Source: Verrucomicrobiota bacterium (GTDB lineage Bacteria > Verrucomicrobiota > Verrucomicrobiia > Chthoniobacterales > Terrimicrobiaceae). From it: a DNA stretch of 21,669 nucleotides. Below, in pieces: positions 8,449 to 17,171 of this stretch (positions are counted from its first letter, which is position 1; every line of letters starts with the position of its first letter). The notes under the pieces are model-generated. The model was not told the origin of the DNA. It worked only from the letters and a program-made list of their open reading frames with translations, and did not search any database. Location of the stretch: positions 1 through 21,669 of the forward strand of contig JAPLTI010000238.1 of assembly GCA_026398285.1 (NCBI GenBank), written 5' to 3'. A program made the position numbers and the translations under genes.

Positions 8449-9347
8449 GCGTCCCCCGATTCCAAGAAGAGAACTCCGCTGCGGCGGCGGGCATGGTGAT
8501 TTCCGGGGAGACTCACTTTTGCGGGGCCATTGACGGTATCGAGGAGTGAAAGAACGCGCCGGGTCTCGGCATGTCCGGCCTCAGGCACGCCACATTCGCG
8601 GAGCCAGCGCAGGATGACGCGAGACTGCATGGCCGAGTGCATGGCACGAAGCTCCTTGCAGTCGAGTTCCTGGAGAGTTTCTGGTAGGAGGGATGACATC
8701 CATTCGTCCTCGCTACGGAGAATTTCAGAGGCGCGATAGGATTCGCCCATGATTTCTGAGAGCAGCGGCATGATACGGTGGCGCAGCTTGTTTCGTGTGT
8801 GCTCGAGCCCCGCATTCGTCGCATCCTCGCGGAAGCGGACTTTTTGGTGTTTGCGGAAGGATTCGATTTGCGTGCGCGTGACACCCAGAAGCGGGCGGTG
8901 AACGGTGAGTTTGCCGAACTGGGAAACCGGTCTCATGCCACCGAGTCCAGCGGCACCTGTTCCTCGGAGGAAGTTGAAAAGACAGGTCTCGACCTGATCA
9001 TCGGCATGGTGGGCAAGGACGAGGGATTTTGTTTTTTCCCGGGCGACGCATTCCTCAAAGAAGGCCATGCGCAGTTCGCGGGCGGCGAGTTCGAGGGATT
9101 TTTTTTGGGATGCGGCGAACTCCGCAGTCCGCGCCTTGGCATGCTCGACGGGAAGATTCAGACGGCGCGCCTCGCTGACGACAAGGCGGGCGTCCGCATC
9201 TGAACTCCGCCCGCGCAGGGTGTGGTTGAGATGGCAGACGACGAGGTTTTTAAAACCCGCCGCCAGGAGCGCGTGGAGCAGAACCATCGAATCACGGCCG
9301 CCCGAGACGCCGACGAGAAGTTTTTTGCGCTTGGAAACGCCTGCCAT
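8445..9347 (-). CDS. tilS: tRNA(Ile)-lysidine synthase TilS (short form)
   Basis: TilS attaches lysine to C34 of tRNA-Ile(CAU), changing its identity from Met to Ile; it is usually essential. With the ATG at 9347 the protein has 300 residues. The PP-loop SGGRDS lies at 15-20, followed by LNHTLRG and SDADA, HHADDQVETCLFNFLRGTG, RPLLGVTR and EDATNAGLEHTRNKLRHRIMPLL, all family hallmarks. The C-terminal domain found in longer enzymes such as E. coli's is missing or very short, as in the short type. The start is uncertain: GTG at 9368 or ATG at 9455 (the latter inside serS) are also in frame, and the residues just before 9347 look like the helix that often precedes the PP-loop. The stop overlaps the start of the Mpv17-like gene. 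Confidence 0.9.
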   Translation of the reverse strand: MAGVSKRKKLLVGVSGGRDSMVLLHALLAAGFKNLVVCHLNHTLRGRSSDADARLVVSEARRLNLPVEHAKARTAEFAASQKKSLELAARELRMAFFEECVAREKTKSLVLAHHADDQVETCLFNFLRGTGAAGLGGMRPVSQFGKLTVHRPLLGVTRTQIESFRKHQKVRFREDATNAGLEHTRNKLRHRIMPLLSEIMGESYRASEILRSEDEWMSSLLPETLQELDCKELRAMHSAMQSRVILRWLRECGVPEAGHAETRRVLSLLDTVNGPAKVSLPGNHHARRRSGVLFLESGDA

Positions 9348-9390
9348 CGACTCAGCGAGGGATGCCACTACGGCATCGACAGGTGCTTGG

Positions 9391-10662
9391 CTACTTGGAG
9401 ATTGTCGAGGCACCGAAATAGGGTTGGAGCGCGGCGGGAATGTGGACGGAGCCATCGGGCTGCTGGCCGTTTTCGAGAAGAGCGACATAGAGTCGGGCAA
9501 GTGCCGTGCCAGAGCCGTTGAGCGTGTGGCAGAACCTGTTTTTCTCATCCTCAGCCTTGAAGCGAAGGTTCATGCGGCGGGACTGGAAATCCTCGAAATT
9601 CGTGCAACTGGAAACCTCCAGATAAGCATTCTGGCCGGGAGCCCAGACTTCGATGTCGTAGGTCTTGGCAGCGCCGAATCCCATGTCACCGGTGCAGAGC
9701 TCGATGACGCGATAATGAAGTCCGAGAGCCTGCAGAACGCGCTCGGCATCGCCGGTGAGGGCTTCAAGTTCGGACGCCGATTGCTCGGGGGCGCAAATTT
9801 TTACCAACTCGATTTTATCAAACTGGTGCATGCGGATAAGCCCGCGCGTCTCTCGACCTGCTGATCCCGCTTCACGGCGGAAGCAGGGCGTGTAGGCGGC
9901 GTATTTGATCGGGAATTGTGCTGCGTTGACGATCTCCTCGCGGTGAAGGTTCGTCACCGGGACCTCGGCGGTGGGAACAAGAAAGAGCCCTCCGCCATCG
10001 ATGCCATACATGTCCTCTTCGAACTTTGGCAACTGGCCCGTGCCGACCATGCAATCCCGCTTCACTACAAAAGGAGGACTGACCTCGGTGTAGCCGTGGT
10101 CGCGCGTGTGGAGATCGAGGAGGAAATTCAGAAGCGCCCGTTCGAGCTTTGCGCCTTGGCCCATGTAGACAGAGAAACCACTGCCGCTGATTTTGACGGC
10201 GCGGTCGGGGTCAATGAGTCCGAGCGCCTCGGCAAGGGCGACATGATCCTTGGGATTGGCGATTGATGGTTTTTCCCCATGAACGCGGATCTCGGGGTTG
10301 TCCGCCGCTTCTTTGCCAACCGGAACGGCAGGCTGCGGAAAATTGGGCAGAACGAGCAGCAAGGCGGTTTGCTCATCCGAGAGGGCATTAGATTTCTCGG
10401 TGAGAGCCTGCATCTCGTCGGCGAGGGATTTCACCTCGGCTTCCAAAGCTGCCGAATCCTGCTTCTGGGCGCGGAGTTTACCGATTTCCTTACTCAGGCG
10501 GTTGCGCTCGCTCTGGAGGCCTTGCAAACGGGTTTCCGATGCCCGTCGGTCGGCGTCGATGGCAAGAATGGCGTCGATGGTTTGAGAATAGTCGGCGTTG
10601 CGGGACGCGAGGCGGGACTTGGCGAGGTCGGGTTGCTCCCGAAGAGTGCGGATATCAAGCAT
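9391..10662 (-). CDS. serS: Seryl-tRNA synthetase
   Basis: SerS charges tRNA-Ser with serine in the cytoplasm. The 423-residue length is normal. Residues about 1-105 form the charged antiparallel coiled-coil arm that grips the tRNA long variable loop (ERNRLSKEIGKLRAQKQ on one side). The class II catalytic core follows, with TAEVPVTNLHREE, motif 2 as FRREAGSAGRETRGL followed by RMHQFDKIELV, and motif 3 ending NGSGTALARLYVALLENGQ. The ATG at 10662 starts the universal MLDIRTLRE. It is the first gene of a minus-strand run serS, tilS, Mpv17-like, with about 43 bp before tilS. Divergent from the cbpA-type gene across a 55-bp gap that holds a 9-bp triple repeat. Confidence 0.97.
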   Translation of the reverse strand: MLDIRTLREQPDLAKSRLASRNADYSQTIDAILAIDADRRASETRLQGLQSERNRLSKEIGKLRAQKQDSAALEAEVKSLADEMQALTEKSNALSDEQTALLLVLPNFPQPAVPVGKEAADNPEIRVHGEKPSIANPKDHVALAEALGLIDPDRAVKISGSGFSVYMGQGAKLERALLNFLLDLHTRDHGYTEVSPPFVVKRDCMVGTGQLPKFEEDMYGIDGGGLFLVPTAEVPVTNLHREEIVNAAQFPIKYAAYTPCFRREAGSAGRETRGLIRMHQFDKIELVKICAPEQSASELEALTGDAERVLQALGLHYRVIELCTGDMGFGAAKTYDIEVWAPGQNAYLEVSSCTNFEDFQSRRMNLRFKAEDEKNRFCHTLNGSGTALARLYVALLENGQQPDGSVHIPAALQPYFGASTISK

Positions 10663-10667
10663 GGGTT

Positions 10668-10694
10668 GGACAGAATGAATAAAATGGTCAGAAT
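10668..10694 (-). repeat. Three-unit 9-bp ATTCTG-type repeat, copy B
   Basis: On the minus strand this reads as three 9-mers, ATTCTGACC, ATTTTATTC and ATTCTGTCC. It matches the copy at 18663-18689 at 22 of 27 positions. It fills the serS/cbpA divergent gap, ending 5 nt before the serS ATG and 23 nt from the cbpA ATG, so any promoter or leader of either gene must include it. Confidence 0.5.
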
Positions 10695-10717
10695 GCCGAG
10701 AGCAAATTCAAGAACAG

Positions 10718-11653
10718 ATGTCAGCGCAATTCCGCGATTACTACCAAACACTCGGAGTCTCCAAGTCCGCAACTCAGGCTGAAGTCAAAAGCGCGTTCCG
10801 CAAACTCGCGCGTCAGCACCACCCCGACACGGCGAAGGACAAGAAAGTGGCAGAGGAGAAATTCAAGGAAATCAACGAAGCTTACGAGGTGCTCGGCGAT
10901 CCCGAGAAACGCAAACGCTACGATGAATTCGGAGCGGATTGGCAGCACGGACCGCAACCGCGGGGCGGGTGGCAGCGTCCTGCCGGAACGGGTGGCTTCA
11001 GCGGAAAACGAGGTGCGGCGGCTTTTGAAGAGGACATCCAATTTGGAGGCACGGGCTTCAGCGACTTTTTCGAGCAGATGTTCGGTGGACGCCGGGGAAC
11101 ACGCGCCGGCTTCGAAGAGGCTCCGCAGCGTGGTCAGGATGCGGAGGCTGATATTCTAGTCACTTTGGAAGAGGCCCTCAACGGCTCCTCGCGCCCAGTC
11201 TCCTTTCGCCGGGGCGGATCCAAGAAGATCGAGACCTTCACGGTAAAAATACCCAAAGGCATCCGCGACGGTCAGCGCATTCGCCTTGCCGGCCAAGGCG
11301 GCACAGGCGCCTCAGGCGGCGGAGCGGGAGATCTCTACCTGCGGGTCAAATACCAACGCCACCCGGACTTTGAAATCGAGGGCGCCAATCTCAACTACGA
11401 CCTGGAAATTCCCGCATGGGATGCCGTTCTCGGATGCACAGTCACAGTTCCCACACTGAGCGGACGCGTGAAACTGAAGATCCCTGCAGGCACGCAGTCG
11501 GGAAAAAAGTTTCGCCTGCCAAGTATGGGCATGCCACTGACAGCTGATACGCGCGGCGACCTTTTCGCCGAGGTGCGCATCACGGTTCCCGACTCGCCGG
11601 GTGAAAAAGAAAAAGTCCTCTGGGAAACGATTGCGGATTTCCACAAGGCCTGA
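10718..11653 (+). CDS. cbpA: DnaJ-family co-chaperone, CbpA type
   Basis: A 311-residue type II J-protein that would stimulate DnaK ATPase and deliver substrates. The J domain covers about residues 6-72 with the HPD motif at 35-37 (ARQHHPDTAKD). A Gly/Phe-rich linker follows (GGFSGKRG, GTGFSDFFEQMFGG), then two C-terminal beta-barrel substrate-binding domains (ADILVTLEEALNG, VKIPKGIRDGQRIRLAGQG and GDLYLRVKYQRHP, IPAWDAVLGCTVTVPTLSG). There is no CxxCxGxG zinc finger, which separates it from DnaJ proper and fits CbpA. The symbol is by class; E. coli CbpA also binds curved DNA, not shown here. It stands alone, divergent from serS, followed after 63 bp by the oligopeptidase gene. Confidence 0.9.
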   Translation: MSAQFRDYYQTLGVSKSATQAEVKSAFRKLARQHHPDTAKDKKVAEEKFKEINEAYEVLGDPEKRKRYDEFGADWQHGPQPRGGWQRPAGTGGFSGKRGAAAFEEDIQFGGTGFSDFFEQMFGGRRGTRAGFEEAPQRGQDAEADILVTLEEALNGSSRPVSFRRGGSKKIETFTVKIPKGIRDGQRIRLAGQGGTGASGGGAGDLYLRVKYQRHPDFEIEGANLNYDLEIPAWDAVLGCTVTVPTLSGRVKLKIPAGTQSGKKFRLPSMGMPLTADTRGDLFAEVRITVPDSPGEKEKVLWETIADFHKA

Positions 11654-11716
11654 GTGCACCGCAGAGGGGATTCTGGCTTTTGCGCGATTGCCCCCCCGTG
11701 GTAGCTTGCTGGTCTT

Positions 11717-11911
11717 ATGTCCAGCGCGCACACGCCACTCCGCACCGAAGTTCCAGAATTCGACAAATGGGATCTTACGCCCCTCTACACAAGCGATGCA
11801 GGCTGGGAGGGGGATTTTACGAAGCTGCAGAAATCCTACGATGAAGTTGGAAATTTCCGAGGCAAGCTGGGGGACTCGGCGCCCGCGTTGGAAGCTTCCG
11901 GGGCAAGCTAA
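11717..11911 (+). pseudogene. pepF: 5' fragment of the oligoendopeptidase F gene, cut off by a frame break
   Basis: This 64-codon frame opens at an ATG and reads as the N-terminus of an oligoendopeptidase F: residues EFDKWDLTPLYTS, then FTKLQKSYDEV and NFRGKLGDSAPALEA. It stops at TAA (11909-11911) soon after a shift of frame; the rest of the enzyme continues in another frame from about 11896. The break coincides with two similar 41-nt segments (11855-11895 and 11896-11936). Deleting either one would join the frames into a single 599-residue protein, the usual length for this family. As written, the gene would give a truncated peptide, unless the sequence here is an assembly error. Confidence 0.75.
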
Positions 11912-11936
11912 AGGAGTCTGCAGCGGGATTGGCGAA
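11855..11936 (+). repeat. Two diverged tandem 41-nt segments causing the pepF frame break
   Basis: Segment 1 (11855-11895) and segment 2 (11896-11936) both begin TTCCG(A/G)GGCAAGCT and match at 26 of 41 positions. Translated in their own frames they give FRGKLGDSAPALEA and FRGKLKESAAGLAK. Many differences are at third codon positions (CGA/CGG, CTG/CTA, TCG/TCT, GCG/GCA), so each looks like an allele of the same codons rather than a fresh duplication. Confidence 0.75.
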
Positions 11937-13557
11937 GTGTCTGGAATTCGAGAAAGGCATCGACCTGCTTGTCGATCAGCTCAATCAATACGCAGCACTG
12001 AGCGTTTCAGGCGACAGCTCAAATGCCGAGGCACTCGCCCGTGAAGCCCGCCTCGACAGCCTGTTGGTGCGGGTCGGAGAGGCCTTTTCATTTATCTCGC
12101 CGGAAATCCAAGAAATCCCGGATGGTGAATTCGAAGCCTTCCTTGCCGATCCCGCCTTGGCGGATTGGACGATTCCGCTGCGCAAATTGCGTCGCCGCAA
12201 ATTGCATACTCTGAGCGCGGCCGAGGAACGCCTACTGGCACTGGGATCATCTGCCGTGCGCGGACACAGCGAGACATTCTCGCAACTTACCAACGTCGAC
12301 ATGCTTTTTGGGACGCTCAAGGACAGTGAAGGCAACGAGCGCGAATTAACCCAGAGTTCGTTCTCTTCCTTCCTCCAACAGCGAGATCCAGCAGTGCGCA
12401 AGTCCGCGTTCCACCAGTTCTACAAAGAATTTTCGGAGCATCGGTTCACCCTGGCATCCAGCCTCACCAACTCGGTGCGTGCCGATGTTTTCTACGCCAG
12501 AGCGAGGAATTACCCCTCGGCGCGTGAGGCCGCACTCTTCGCGGACGATGTGCCGACCACGATTTACGACAATCTGATCTCAACCGTGCGGGGCAATCTG
12601 GATGCGCTTTTCCGCTATTTCGAACTCCGACGCCGGGTGCTAAAACTCGAAGAAATCCACCACTACGACACCTATGTGACCATGGTCGAAAATGTGAAGA
12701 CCAATGTGTCGTGGGATGAAGCTGTGGAGCGCGTGATGGCCTCTCTCACACCGCTGGGTTCGGAATACACGGAAACACTGGCCCATGGTTTGCGCGGCGG
12801 ACGCTGGTGCGACCGTTACGAAAACAAAGGCAAGCGCAGCGGGGCTTTTTCCTACGGCACTTACTCGAGTCCGCCCTACATCATGATGAACTACAAGGCG
12901 GATGTTTTTTCAGATGTCTACACACTCGCCCACGAAGCCGGGCACTCGATGCACACTTGGTATGCACGGGGAGCGCAGCTTTACCAGAACTACGGGTATC
13001 CGATCTTCCTGGCTGAGGTGGCGTCCACCTTCAACGAAGTCCTGCTCACCGAGCATTTGCTGAAAACCACCGATGACCGCTCGATGAAAGCGTTCATTTT
13101 AAACCGCCAGATCGACGACATCCGAGGCACACTCTACCGCCAGACGATGTTCGCCGAATTTGAGCGTGAAGCACACGCCGCCGAGGAAGCGGGTGAAGCG
13201 CTCACCCTGGAGAGCTTCAAGACGATTTATCGCAAGCTCCTGACCGACTACTTCGGCCCGCGCTTCGCGATCGACGAAGAACTGGAGCTGGAATGTCTGC
13301 GAATCCCTCATTTCTACAATGCCTTCTACGTTTACAAATACGCCACAGGGCTCTCGGCGGCTGTTGCGCTTGCCACACAGGTATTGGATACCGGAGATGC
13401 CACGCGCTATCTCGGCTTTCTCAGGAGTGGGGGCAGCCGCTTTCCGGTGGAAACCCTGCGCGAGGCCGGTGTGGACATGAGCACACCAGCGCCGGTGCAG
13501 GCGACGCTGGATTTGTTTTCGCGAAGAGTCGGCGAACTCGAAGCGCTCATCGGATAG
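11929..13557 (+). CDS. pepF: Oligoendopeptidase F (M3 family metallopeptidase), main part
   Basis: A cytoplasmic zinc peptidase that cuts short peptides. The frame holds the M3 core: zinc motif HEAGH at residues 335-339 (numbered from the TTG at 11929), the third ligand Glu in FLAEVASTFNE near 363, and the substrate-side segment IPHFYNAFYVYKYATG near the C-terminus. The real N-terminus is in another frame (11717-11911); the in-frame sequence can be read back to 11896 as FRGKLKESAAGLAKCLEFE. The TTG at 11929 is only the first start-like codon after the break and is unlikely to be a natural start. Without the N-terminal lobe the enzyme may not fold. It precedes glgP by 97 bp. Confidence 0.85.
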   Translation: MAKCLEFEKGIDLLVDQLNQYAALSVSGDSSNAEALAREARLDSLLVRVGEAFSFISPEIQEIPDGEFEAFLADPALADWTIPLRKLRRRKLHTLSAAEERLLALGSSAVRGHSETFSQLTNVDMLFGTLKDSEGNERELTQSSFSSFLQQRDPAVRKSAFHQFYKEFSEHRFTLASSLTNSVRADVFYARARNYPSAREAALFADDVPTTIYDNLISTVRGNLDALFRYFELRRRVLKLEEIHHYDTYVTMVENVKTNVSWDEAVERVMASLTPLGSEYTETLAHGLRGGRWCDRYENKGKRSGAFSYGTYSSPPYIMMNYKADVFSDVYTLAHEAGHSMHTWYARGAQLYQNYGYPIFLAEVASTFNEVLLTEHLLKTTDDRSMKAFILNRQIDDIRGTLYRQTMFAEFEREAHAAEEAGEALTLESFKTIYRKLLTDYFGPRFAIDEELELECLRIPHFYNAFYVYKYATGLSAAVALATQVLDTGDATRYLGFLRSGGSRFPVETLREAGVDMSTPAPVQATLDLFSRRVGELEALIG

Positions 13558-13654
13558 GCACAAATTGCGCGTGCCACGTTGGCAAGTCGGAGAGTGACTT
13601 TTTGCTCGCGGAACAGGACTCGTCCAATACAAAGGGAGAAAGGGGAATTCTATT

Positions 13655-16096
13655 ATGAAAAAGGATAAATCAATCAGCTTTGAGCAGGAAATCATCGACC
13701 AACTGAAATTCGGCCTCGCCCGAGATTCCGTATCAGCCTCCCGCCGCGAATGGTGGATCGCCACTTCCAAGGCCATTCAAAAAGTCATCATCGAGCGCAT
13801 GATGAAAACCCTCGCTGTCCACTCCGAAGGCAATGTCCGCCGGGTTTACTATCTCTCCATGGAATTTCTCATGGGACGGCTTTTCGTGAACAACATGATC
13901 AATGCCGGCGTGTTGAAAGAAGTCTCGGAAGCCTTGGAAAGCCTTGGTCATCCACTGGAAGAGACGCGCGACGAGGAATACGACATGGCACTCGGCAATG
14001 GCGGCCTTGGCCGTCTGGCGGCTTGTTTTCTGGACTCCCTCGCCACGCTGGACCTCCCCGCTGTCGGCTATGGCATCCACTACGAATACGGCCTCTTCAA
14101 ACAGGAATTCCGCAATGGCTACCAAGTGGAACTCCCCGACGCCTGGATTCAATACGGCTCTCCTTGGGAAATCATTCGTCCGCAGCACTCGCAGGAAATC
14201 CCAATTTACGGACATGTCGAGACTCACACTGACGGCCTTGGCAAGACGAGCAGCGTCTGGTCCGACTTCCGCAAGCTCATTGGTATTCCCTATGATATTC
14301 CGATTCCCGGCTACGGCACCGAGACGGTGAATTTCCTGCGCCTGTGGGAGTCCAAGGCCCCAGAGGAATTTGATTTCGATGCTTTCAACCGAGGCGGCTA
14401 CGAGCAAGCCGTGCAGCAAAAAAACATGGCGGAAACGGTCAGCAAGGTACTTTACCCGAACGACCACACCGAAGCTGGCAAGGAACTCCGCCTCATCCAG
14501 CAATATTTCTTCGTCGCCTGCTCGCTGCGCGACATCATCCGCCGCTTCGAAAAAGACAACACCGACTGGGAAACCTTCCCGGATAAAGTGGCCATCCAGC
14601 TTAACGACACCCATCCTGCCATCGGCGTCGTGGAGCTCATGCGCCTTCTGATCGACGAAAAGGAGCTCTCGTGGCCTCAAGCTTGGGGGATCGTGCGCCG
14701 CACCTTTGCTTACACGAACCACACGCTGATGCCAGAAGCCTTGGAGAAGTGGAGCGTTGGCCTCTTCCGCAAAGTTCTGCCGCGCCACCTGCAGATCATT
14801 TTCGATATAAACAAAACTTTCCTTGATGAAGTCGAAGCCAAATGGCCGGGAGACACGGACAAAAAACGCACCCTCTCGCTCATCGAGGAGGGCCAAGAGC
14901 AAATGGTCCGCATGGCCCATCTCAGCGTCGTTGGAAGCCATTCAGTCAACGGCGTGGCAGCCCTCCACACCCAACTGCTCAAAGATCAACTGTTCCCGGA
15001 ATTCAATGCCCTCTATCCAACGAAATTCCAAAACAAAACAAACGGCATCACTCCGCGCCGCTGGCTCGTGGCCTGCAACCCACGACTCTCCGACCTCATA
15101 TGCCGCCACATTGGACACGGGTGGGAGCGCGACCTCGACAAACTTCGCAAACTGGAACCACTCGCTGATGACTCCTCATTCCGCGAGGAATTCATGGCCG
15201 TCAAGCACGCCAACAAGGTGCGCCTCGCTGGCAGAATTCTCGACGAATGCGGCATTAAAGTGGATCCCTCGGCGCTCTTCGATGTGCAAATCAAGCGCCT
15301 CCACGAATACAAGCGCCAGCATTTGAATCTTCTGCACATCCTCGCGCTTTATCGCCGTCTACTGCAGAACCCCCATCTCGACATCCCGCCGCGCGTTTTC
15401 ATTTTCGCAGCCAAAGCCGCTCCAGGCTATGAAATGGCCAAGCGGATCATCAAAGCGATCAATGCTGTTGGCTCGAAAATCAACGCCGACACCCGCATCA
15501 AGGACAAACTGAAAGTTGCCTTCATGCCAAACTACCGCGTCTCACTGGCCCAGCGCATTGTGCCAGCAGCCGATCTTTCCGAGCAGATTTCCACCGCTGG
15601 AAAAGAAGCCTCGGGAACGGGCAACATGAAACTCGCCCTGAATGGAGCCCTCACCATCGGCACACTCGATGGCGCGAATGTCGAAATCCTCGAGGAAGTC
15701 GGTGAAGAAAACATCTTCATCTTCGGCAACACCGTTGAGCAAGTGCACGAACTCCTCGCCAAGGGCTACAACCCCGGCGACTACTACCGCGCCAATCCCG
15801 AACTCGCCGCAATCATCGATTGGCTCGGATCGGATTACTTCACAGGAGACGAAAGCGCCGACATCCTGACTCCTCTGCGCGACAACTTGATCTACCACGA
15901 TCCCTACCTCTGCCTTGCGGATTTCGCCGCCTACAGCGACGCGCAGGAAAAAGTCTCCGCCGCATTCCAAGACAAGGCTCGCTGGGCGAAAATGGCCGTC
16001 CTCAACACAGCACGCGTCGGCAAGTTCTCCAGCGACCGCACGATCAGCGAATACGCGAAGGACATTTGGAAACTCAAACCGGTCAAAGTGCCCTGA
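13655..16096 (+). CDS. glgP: Glycogen/starch/maltodextrin phosphorylase
   Basis: Releases glucose-1-phosphate from the ends of alpha-1,4-glucans using phosphate and pyridoxal phosphate. The 813 residues match the family length (about 800-850). Landmarks are VYYLSMEFLMGR, LGNGGLGRLAACFLDSLATL, LNDTHPAIGVVELMRLL and KRLHEYKRQHLNLLHI. The PLP-binding segment is EASGTGNMKLALNGAL with the Schiff-base lysine at residue 659, followed by GTLDGANVEI. A good ribosome binding site (AGGGAGAAAGGGG) lies upstream of the ATG at 13655. trpD follows after 13 bp on the same strand and may be cotranscribed, although the pathways are unrelated. Long antisense frames in this gene are shadows. Confidence 0.96.
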   Translation: MKKDKSISFEQEIIDQLKFGLARDSVSASRREWWIATSKAIQKVIIERMMKTLAVHSEGNVRRVYYLSMEFLMGRLFVNNMINAGVLKEVSEALESLGHPLEETRDEEYDMALGNGGLGRLAACFLDSLATLDLPAVGYGIHYEYGLFKQEFRNGYQVELPDAWIQYGSPWEIIRPQHSQEIPIYGHVETHTDGLGKTSSVWSDFRKLIGIPYDIPIPGYGTETVNFLRLWESKAPEEFDFDAFNRGGYEQAVQQKNMAETVSKVLYPNDHTEAGKELRLIQQYFFVACSLRDIIRRFEKDNTDWETFPDKVAIQLNDTHPAIGVVELMRLLIDEKELSWPQAWGIVRRTFAYTNHTLMPEALEKWSVGLFRKVLPRHLQIIFDINKTFLDEVEAKWPGDTDKKRTLSLIEEGQEQMVRMAHLSVVGSHSVNGVAALHTQLLKDQLFPEFNALYPTKFQNKTNGITPRRWLVACNPRLSDLICRHIGHGWERDLDKLRKLEPLADDSSFREEFMAVKHANKVRLAGRILDECGIKVDPSALFDVQIKRLHEYKRQHLNLLHILALYRRLLQNPHLDIPPRVFIFAAKAAPGYEMAKRIIKAINAVGSKINADTRIKDKLKVAFMPNYRVSLAQRIVPAADLSEQISTAGKEASGTGNMKLALNGALTIGTLDGANVEILEEVGEENIFIFGNTVEQVHELLAKGYNPGDYYRANPELAAIIDWLGSDYFTGDESADILTPLRDNLIYHDPYLCLADFAAYSDAQEKVSAAFQDKARWAKMAVLNTARVGKFSSDRTISEYAKDIWKLKPVKVP

Positions 16097-16109
16097 GACC
16101 CGCTTGGGA

Positions 16110-17147
16110 ATGACACTCCCGCAACTCACAAAACGCGTCGAAGAGGGAAATCCCCTCACCTTCTCCGAGATACAAACCACCTGCGACCTGCTCCTCGATG
16201 AGGGGCAGTCCACCGAAGTGCGGGCGGATTTCCTGCAGGCTCTGCACAGACGCGGGGAGTCGGCGGAGGAAATCGCGGACTTCGTCGAGGTCCTGCTGGA
16301 ACGCGCTGTAAAGCTGCCGTTTTCGGGTGCGGGCTGCATCGATGTCTGCGGCACCGGCGGAGACCGCGCGGGCTTTTTCAATATCTCGACCGCCTCCATG
16401 TTCGTGGTCGCCGGAGCCGGAGCCAAAGTCATCAAACACGGCAACCGGGGCATCACCTCGAAATCCGGCGGAGCAGATGTCCTCGAAGCCCTCGGCGTAA
16501 AAATCGACCTGCCCCCGGAGGCCCTAGCCACAGCCTTGGAAGCGGCCAGTTGTTGCTTCCTTTTCGCCCCAGCCTGCCATCCCGCATTCCGTGCGGTTGT
16601 GCCGGTCAGGAAACTTCTCGCCCAACGCGGAAGTGCCAGCATTTTCAACATCATCGGCCCCCTACTGAACCCCGCCAGACCAGAATTCCAGCTCGCGGGA
16701 GTCTTCAATCCCGATCTCATCAAAACCTACGCCGGAGTTTTTCAAAAACTGCGCCGCACACGCGCCTGGGCCGCCCATGGAACAGGTCCGAACGCCCTTC
16801 AAATCGACGAAGTTTCGCCCCTCGGCAAAACCATGGTCATGGCCCTCGATAAAGGCTCTCTCAGCGAGTTTGAAATCCATCCGCAAGATGTCGGAATCGC
16901 CGGAATGCCACCCGAAGCCCTTCTCGGAGGCGATGCCGCCGAAAACGCAAAAATCCTGCTCTCGATTTTCGATGGCTCTGACCACGGCCCACGCCGCCAA
17001 GCCGTCCAAATCAACGCTGCTGCCGCCCTGGTCGTTGCCGGAACCGCCCCGGACCTCCAATCAGCATGGAACCTCGCCGAAGCCTCCCTCAACGAAGGCC
17101 GCGCCATGGCATCGCTCCAAGCTCTGCAAAAAGCTTCGACGCTTTAG
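16110..17147 (+). CDS. trpD: Anthranilate phosphoribosyltransferase TrpD
   Basis: TrpD joins anthranilate and PRPP in tryptophan synthesis. The 345-residue protein has the glycine loop CGTGGDRAGFFNISTAS (GTGGD at 81-85, NIST at 91-94), KHGNRGITSKSGGADVLEALG at 109-129, and NIIGPLLNPA further on, all TrpD signatures. The loop has Arg after GGD where many TrpDs have Gly; the rest of the site looks intact. The ATG at 16110 is 13 bp after the glgP stop, with a weak TTGGGA before it; the frame extends far upstream inside glgP but those residues are not family-like. No other trp genes are in the window, so this is an isolated pathway gene. A TrpD2/YbiB-like paralogue is possible but the motifs fit TrpD better. 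Confidence 0.92.
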   Translation: MTLPQLTKRVEEGNPLTFSEIQTTCDLLLDEGQSTEVRADFLQALHRRGESAEEIADFVEVLLERAVKLPFSGAGCIDVCGTGGDRAGFFNISTASMFVVAGAGAKVIKHGNRGITSKSGGADVLEALGVKIDLPPEALATALEAASCCFLFAPACHPAFRAVVPVRKLLAQRGSASIFNIIGPLLNPARPEFQLAGVFNPDLIKTYAGVFQKLRRTRAWAAHGTGPNALQIDEVSPLGKTMVMALDKGSLSEFEIHPQDVGIAGMPPEALLGGDAAENAKILLSIFDGSDHGPRRQAVQINAAAALVVAGTAPDLQSAWNLAEASLNEGRAMASLQALQKASTL

Positions 17148-17171
17148 AAGTCCACACCGTATGTGGGCGGG

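Noticed and set aside
7786..8499. A 237-codon Glu-rich plus-strand frame opposite the Mpv17-like gene
   Set aside because: The minus-strand protein has membrane helices and a family pattern and is coupled to tilS; the plus-strand product is a charged, low-complexity shadow.
9067..9864. A 265-codon plus-strand frame across tilS and serS
   Set aside because: Both minus-strand genes are unmistakable here, so the frame is a shadow.
11896..11936. Programmed ribosomal frameshift in the oligoendopeptidase gene
   Set aside because: No slippery heptamer or downstream stimulator was seen, and a repeated 41-nt segment explains the shift more simply.
13572..13590. TGCCA-CGT-TGGCA palindrome upstream of glgP as another ArsR-like operator
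   Set aside because: The arms are only five bases, the order of half-sites is inverted relative to the TTGGCA...TGCCAA sites, and glgP has no arsenic link.
13733..14941. A 402-codon open frame antisense to glycogen phosphorylase
   Set aside because: It lies fully inside glgP, whose protein is conserved throughout; the antisense product has no family motif and reflects codon bias of the real gene.
15542..16723. A 393-codon antisense frame across the glgP/trpD junction
   Set aside because: It overlaps two well-supported genes, its translation is Arg/Ser/Pro-rich in one half, and no ribosome binding site is visible.
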